Source: Nemertoderma westbladi (lineage: Eukaryota; Xenacoelomorpha; Nemertodermatida; Nemertodermatidae). Taken from it: a DNA stretch of 37,809 nucleotides. The position numbers and the translations under genes are program-made. The first letter of the stretch is position 1. Each line of letters starts with the position of its first letter. Under the pieces are notes generated by a model, which searched no databases, had not been told where the DNA came from, and saw only the letters and a program-made list of their open reading frames with translations. Below, in pieces: positions 34,316 through 37,809 of this stretch. The stretch lies in assembly GCA_032718475.1 (NCBI GenBank), contig JAUCBJ010003044.1, positions 1 to 37,809 of the forward strand, written 5' to 3'.

Positions 34316-35146
34316 CTTGTTAAACTTTTGGTGGATACAGTTCTAGAATCTGGTTCTGGATTTCACATGGCTTAAGTTGAATTAAATACTTTTAAATGTA
34401 TTTGGTCTTGAATATATTTGTTTGTGTTTCTTATTTTCACTGTTTTTGTTTTATGTAGTTTAGCTTAGTTATTGTTATGTAGCTTATCTTAGATATTCTG
34501 TTTATTCGGAAACAATTATTGTGTTTAAAAAAAAGATAGAAAAAAAATATTTTTATTTCTTTACCAGCCAAGTACCCGTCACCGCCCAGCCCCAACCCCT
34601 TACAAATAATTATTTATTACTTGCGAGGAATTTTAATTTACTGATATAATAGATTACTTAATTTACGTTTTAATTTTAATAATTCCGTAACTAAAGAACC
34701 AACCGCGTAACAAGGGATGTCCCGTAATTAAATTTAATAACTATTTAAGAAATTCCACAAAAAATTTTCTTTAATTATTATTCTTGTTTAATCAAAGTGA
34801 AATCAATAATTAAAAAATCAATATAATATTTATCAATTTACCAAAATACCAACCCCCCCCCCCCCCCCCCCCCACCAAAAAATGTTTCATTTAACATATA
34901 TTAACAATAACTAATTGTTGTGGAATACTATATATATTATTATTGATGACAACTGATTCGTATGCATGGTTGAAAATTTTGCACATAATTTCAAGAAGAA
35001 TTCACTTTAGTGCAAATAATTATAATTTATATAATGTTCTCTGGTATTTCTGGTGTGTTCCAAAAGACCTCCACTTCCACCAGCTTAGGGTTATGTGTTA
35101 CTTCCACAAATAATAATACACAAGTAATATAAATTGGGGGGGTTTA

Positions 35147-35180
35147 TGCGCCTGTCGATTTATACGAATCGACAGGCGCA
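35147..35180. repeat. perfect 14-bp hairpin, 6-nt loop
   Basis: TGCGCCTGTCGATT at 35147-35160 pairs exactly with AATCGACAGGCGCA at 35167-35180 around the loop TATACG. It is GC-richer than its AT-rich surroundings. Two further short hairpins (ATGGCC/GGCCAT and GCGCAAATG/CATTTGCGC) follow at about 35360-35415. Confidence 0.85.
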
Positions 35181-35598
35181 ACAAAAGTATTTGGAATATT
35201 ATGCCCATGTATACTTATATATGTAAGCCTTCAAGTATAAACAAAACTGACCTTAACAAAATCAAGGTAGGCATTTGTTATTTTCCATCAGCAACATGGG
35301 CTTTAACTTTTAACTTTACATGGGATTAATAATACTGTAATATTCTAGAAAAATACCACATGGCCAACGCCGTCGGCCATGCACTCGCACGGCGCAAATG
35401 CTCCATTTGCGCTCTCCACCTGGATAATAAAGTATTTAAATCTATTCAAAAATTCACTTGCATAATCAATATTCGCCATTCCGTTTATTAGCCTACCCAC
35501 ACAACCCTAAGTCTATTAATAATACAAATTATATTATTATAATAATAACACAGGCTCTTCAATACCTACAGCTGCACACAGGCAGATATGGGTACTGT

Positions 35599-36614
35599 TC
35601 AATTTTAAATATCCCTCCTTGACATTTGTAAACATAAGATCTGATTGGTTGTTACTATGGCAATTATATGACAAACTTTACTGCAGTAAGGTATTCATTT
35701 ACTGCAGTAGCATAAGACGTTACTGCAGTAAGGTCAAACGCTACTGCAGTAAGGTAACACATTACTGCAGTAAGGTAAAACGTTACTGCAGTAAGGTAAA
35801 ACGTTACTGCAGTAAGGTAAAACGTTACTGCAGTAAGGTAAAACGTTACTGCAGCAACCTAAAACGTTACTGCAGTACGGTTTTAACTTACTGCAGTAAG
35901 GAAAAAGGTTACTGCAGTAAAGTAAAACGTTACTGAAGTAAGGTAAAACGTTACTGCAGTAAGGTAAAACGTTACTGCAGTAAGGTAAAACGTTACTGCA
36001 GCAACCTAAAATGTTACTGGAGTACGGTTTTAACTTACTGCAGTAAGGTAAAAGGTTACTGCAGTAAGGTAAAACGTTACTGCAGTAAGGTAACACATTA
36101 CTGCAGTAAGGTAAAACGTTACTGCAGCAAGGTCAAAAGCTACTGCAGTAAGGTAAAACGTTACTGCAGCAACCTAAAACGTTACTGCAGTACGGTTTTA
36201 ACTTACTGCAGTAAGGTAAAAGGTTACTGCAGTAAAGTAAAACGTTACTGAAGTAAGGTAAAACGTTACTGCAGTAAGGTAAAACGTTACTGCAGTAAGG
36301 TAAAACGTTACTGCAGTAAGGTAAAACGTTACTGCAGTAAGGTAAAACGTTACTGCAGCAACCTAAAATGTTACTGGAGTACGGTTTTAACTTACTGCAG
36401 TAAGGAAAAAGGTTACTGCAGTAAGGTAAAACGTTACTGCAGTACAGTTTTAACTTACTGCAGTAAGGTAAAAAGTTACTGCAGTAATTTTTCCACGTTA
36501 ATGTACAACCCCCCACCATTGGTTACACACAACCTCATACGTTAGTACACTACCCCCACTGCTGTTATACACACCCTCAAGCGTTAGAGGTTTTGAGCCT
36601 AAAGAGACGCCATA
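35599..36614 (-). repeat. right arm of the foldback element
   Basis: This is the reverse complement of 32694-33710 over its full length, with the same outer unique part, 21-bp domain and inner part (TTCAATTTTAAATATCCC at 35599). The order of unit variants differs in places from the left arm, so unit exchange or slippage has occurred since the arms were identical. Confidence 0.92.
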
Positions 36615-36756
36615 CTTTCCTACCTCTGTCAGTCTGTAATTTCACGTGTTGCACAAGCTAACATTGTGGATACAGTAACTGGGTTAATATTTGGAGTAGA
36701 AGCTTGAGTAACCAATATTACGAATTATATATTTATCTATTTATCAAGCACGTTAC

Positions 36757-36964
36757 AAGTAAAAAAAACCTTACCGGTAGGAGGTCAGGTCTAAGAGGTC
36801 ATAACCGTCAATTATTTAATCGGCAAACTCGACAGGATCTGTGTAAAAACACCTTTTCACAAAGGGTAGTTCAGTTCCGATATGGAACTGCAACTGACTC
36901 CCATCCAGTAGTCAATGACGATAATAAATTTATATTTACAAGAATGGTCAAAGAATTACAGTAA
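36757..36964 (+). mobile_element. LINE ORF2 C-terminal relic
   Basis: The frame to the stop at 36964 contains GLRGHNRQLFNRQTRQDLC and then KNTFSQRVVQF. This is the arrangement (RGH-x-L...R-x-D-x-R/C-K-x-x-FSQRVV-x-x-W-N) common near the C-terminus of non-LTR retrotransposon polyproteins. Directly after QF, a frame change hides the expected WNxLP (WN is readable in the next frame). It ends VKELQ-stop. It is a short 3' piece, and a T-rich/ATT-rich 3' region follows. Confidence 0.5.
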
Positions 36965-37490
36965 ATATTATTTCATTTTGACGCTTCAATATGTTCATGT
37001 AATTATTTATTATTATTTTATATTTATTGCTGTGCCCTGTTTTTACGATGTTTTTAATTAATGTTTTTGCGATTAAAGACATTTTATGACATATTAATTA
37101 ATTTAAGTCTGTCAATTTTTATATCGGAATGACATAATTATTATCACGTATGTACCGCTATTGCCATGCCATTGATCTGTTTACTTTGTGCCTTTTTTAT
37201 TATGTGTATTTAGTTTTGTTTTACAACCGTCAGTGTTGTTTGTAACCTCTGGTTGTTTTTTCCTCGACCAAATTTTACTGCTTTCTAGTGTTAATAGAAA
37301 TAATAATAATAGACTATAAACTGATAAATAGAAAGGTACAATTTAAATTAAAATAATAAGAAAATTAATAATAGAAATAATAAAATTTGATAGAAATTAT
37401 ATATAAAACAGATAAAAAATAAATAAATTTAACTTTATTCTCCATTTTCTCAATGAATTATACTCGGAATGGCTAGTTTCTATATGCACT
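36965..37490. other. AT-rich sequence, no gene seen
   Basis: About 525 bp of strongly AT-rich DNA, probably including the 3' end of the LINE relic. No gene, RNA or defined repeat is seen. Confidence 0.5.
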
Positions 37491-37491
37491 T

Positions 37492-37809
37492 GACACATTT
37501 AGCCGCCAACCCGGCTATACCGGTAATCCCGACACATTTAGCCGCCAACCCGGCTATACCGGTAATCCCGACACATTTAGCCGCCAACCCGGCTATAATC
37601 CCGCAACATTTCATTTCACTGGCCCAAACCGGCTACATTTAGCCGCCAAACCCGGCTATACCGGTAATCCCGACACATTTAGCCGCCAACCCGGCTATAC
37701 CGGTAATCCCGACACATTTAGCCGCCAACCCGGCTATAATCCCGCAACATTTCATTTCACCGGCCCAAACCGGCTACATTTAGCCGCCAAACCCGGCTAT
37801 ACCGGTAAT
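37492..37809. repeat. 39-bp satellite with 141-bp higher-order unit, open at window edge
   Basis: Units begin GACACATTTAGCCGCCAACC and continue CGGCTATACCGGTAATCCC (39 bp). Every few units a variant block (TTTCATTTCAC, then GGCCCAAACCGGCTACATTT) replaces part of the unit, at 37611 and 37752, spacing 141 bp. The array continues beyond the window. Confidence 0.9.

Larger units (their letters stand above)
33711..35598. other. interior of the foldback element
   Basis: 1.9 kb between the arms. It is mostly AT-rich, with a C21 run at 34853-34873, a perfect hairpin at 35147-35180 and two more hairpins near 35360-35415. Apart from one unrecognised 153-codon frame (33854-34315) I see no coding signal. 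Confidence 0.6.
32694..36614. mobile_element. foldback transposon with about 1-kb terminal inverted repeats of 21-bp units
   Basis: Ends are TATGGCGTCTCTTTAGG (32694) and its reverse complement (to 36614). Each arm is about 1017 bp: about 125 bp of unique outer sequence, about 800 bp of 21-bp tandem units around CTGCAG, and about 70 bp of unique inner sequence. CTTTCC flanks both ends directly (32688-32693 and 36615-36620), extended to CTTTCCTA if the terminal TA is counted, which is a likely target-site duplication. Tandemly repeated long TIRs are the hallmark of foldback-type elements (Drosophila FB/Galileo, sea urchin TU). The interior (33711-35598) has no recognisable transposase. It sits 12 bp from the neighbouring inverted-repeat element, upstream of Rap1. 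Confidence 0.9.

Overview
The window is animal nuclear DNA: AT-rich, gene-poor and packed with tandem repeats. Its backbone is one recognisable gene on the minus strand, a complete five-exon Rap1-type Ras-family GTPase (184 codons, CDS 30728 down to 7379). The near-vertebrate Rap1 sequence, GT-AG introns, LINE relics, tRNA-derived SINE heads and foldback-type elements point to a metazoan. A marine invertebrate deuterostome such as an echinoderm is a plausible but unproven guess.

Layout. 1-3.9 kb: intergenic DNA with two broken LINE fragments. 3.9-7.2 kb: two satellites (30-bp and 24-bp units) just downstream of Rap1. 7.38-30.73 kb: Rap1. Its intron 4 (7469-11164) holds a complete, intronless paraoxonase-like gene on the opposite strand (8719-9846) and a 56/45-bp tandem repeat. 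Intron 3 (11306-12971) is mostly small tandem arrays, including inverted blocks of a GGACACTTCCCCCC motif. Intron 2 (13113-25712) is almost wholly a 12.5-kb array of 38-bp units. Intron 1 (25839-30671) holds a ~147-bp tandem repeat, a MITE-like element and tRNA-derived SINE heads. 30.73-31.25 kb is the presumed Rap1 promoter side. 31.25-36.6 kb holds two inverted-repeat elements side by side; the second is a 3.9-kb foldback element with ~1-kb arms built of 21-bp repeats. 36.6-37.8 kb: a LINE tail relic and another satellite that runs off the window.

The most striking observation is the intron 2 array. Each 38-bp unit is a copy of the last 30 nt of Rap1 exon 2 (codons for [10 protein letters not shown], including the G3 box DTAG) plus the first 8 nt of the intron, so it carries the exon's own 5' splice site. 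About 325-330 copies lie in the sense orientation, so the pre-mRNA should contain that many near-identical donor sites. Direct translation shows that only the first donor gives a full-length protein; every later one creates a premature stop. The array also contains large internal duplications of 612, 2633 and 3158 bp, the last nearly identical and therefore recent.
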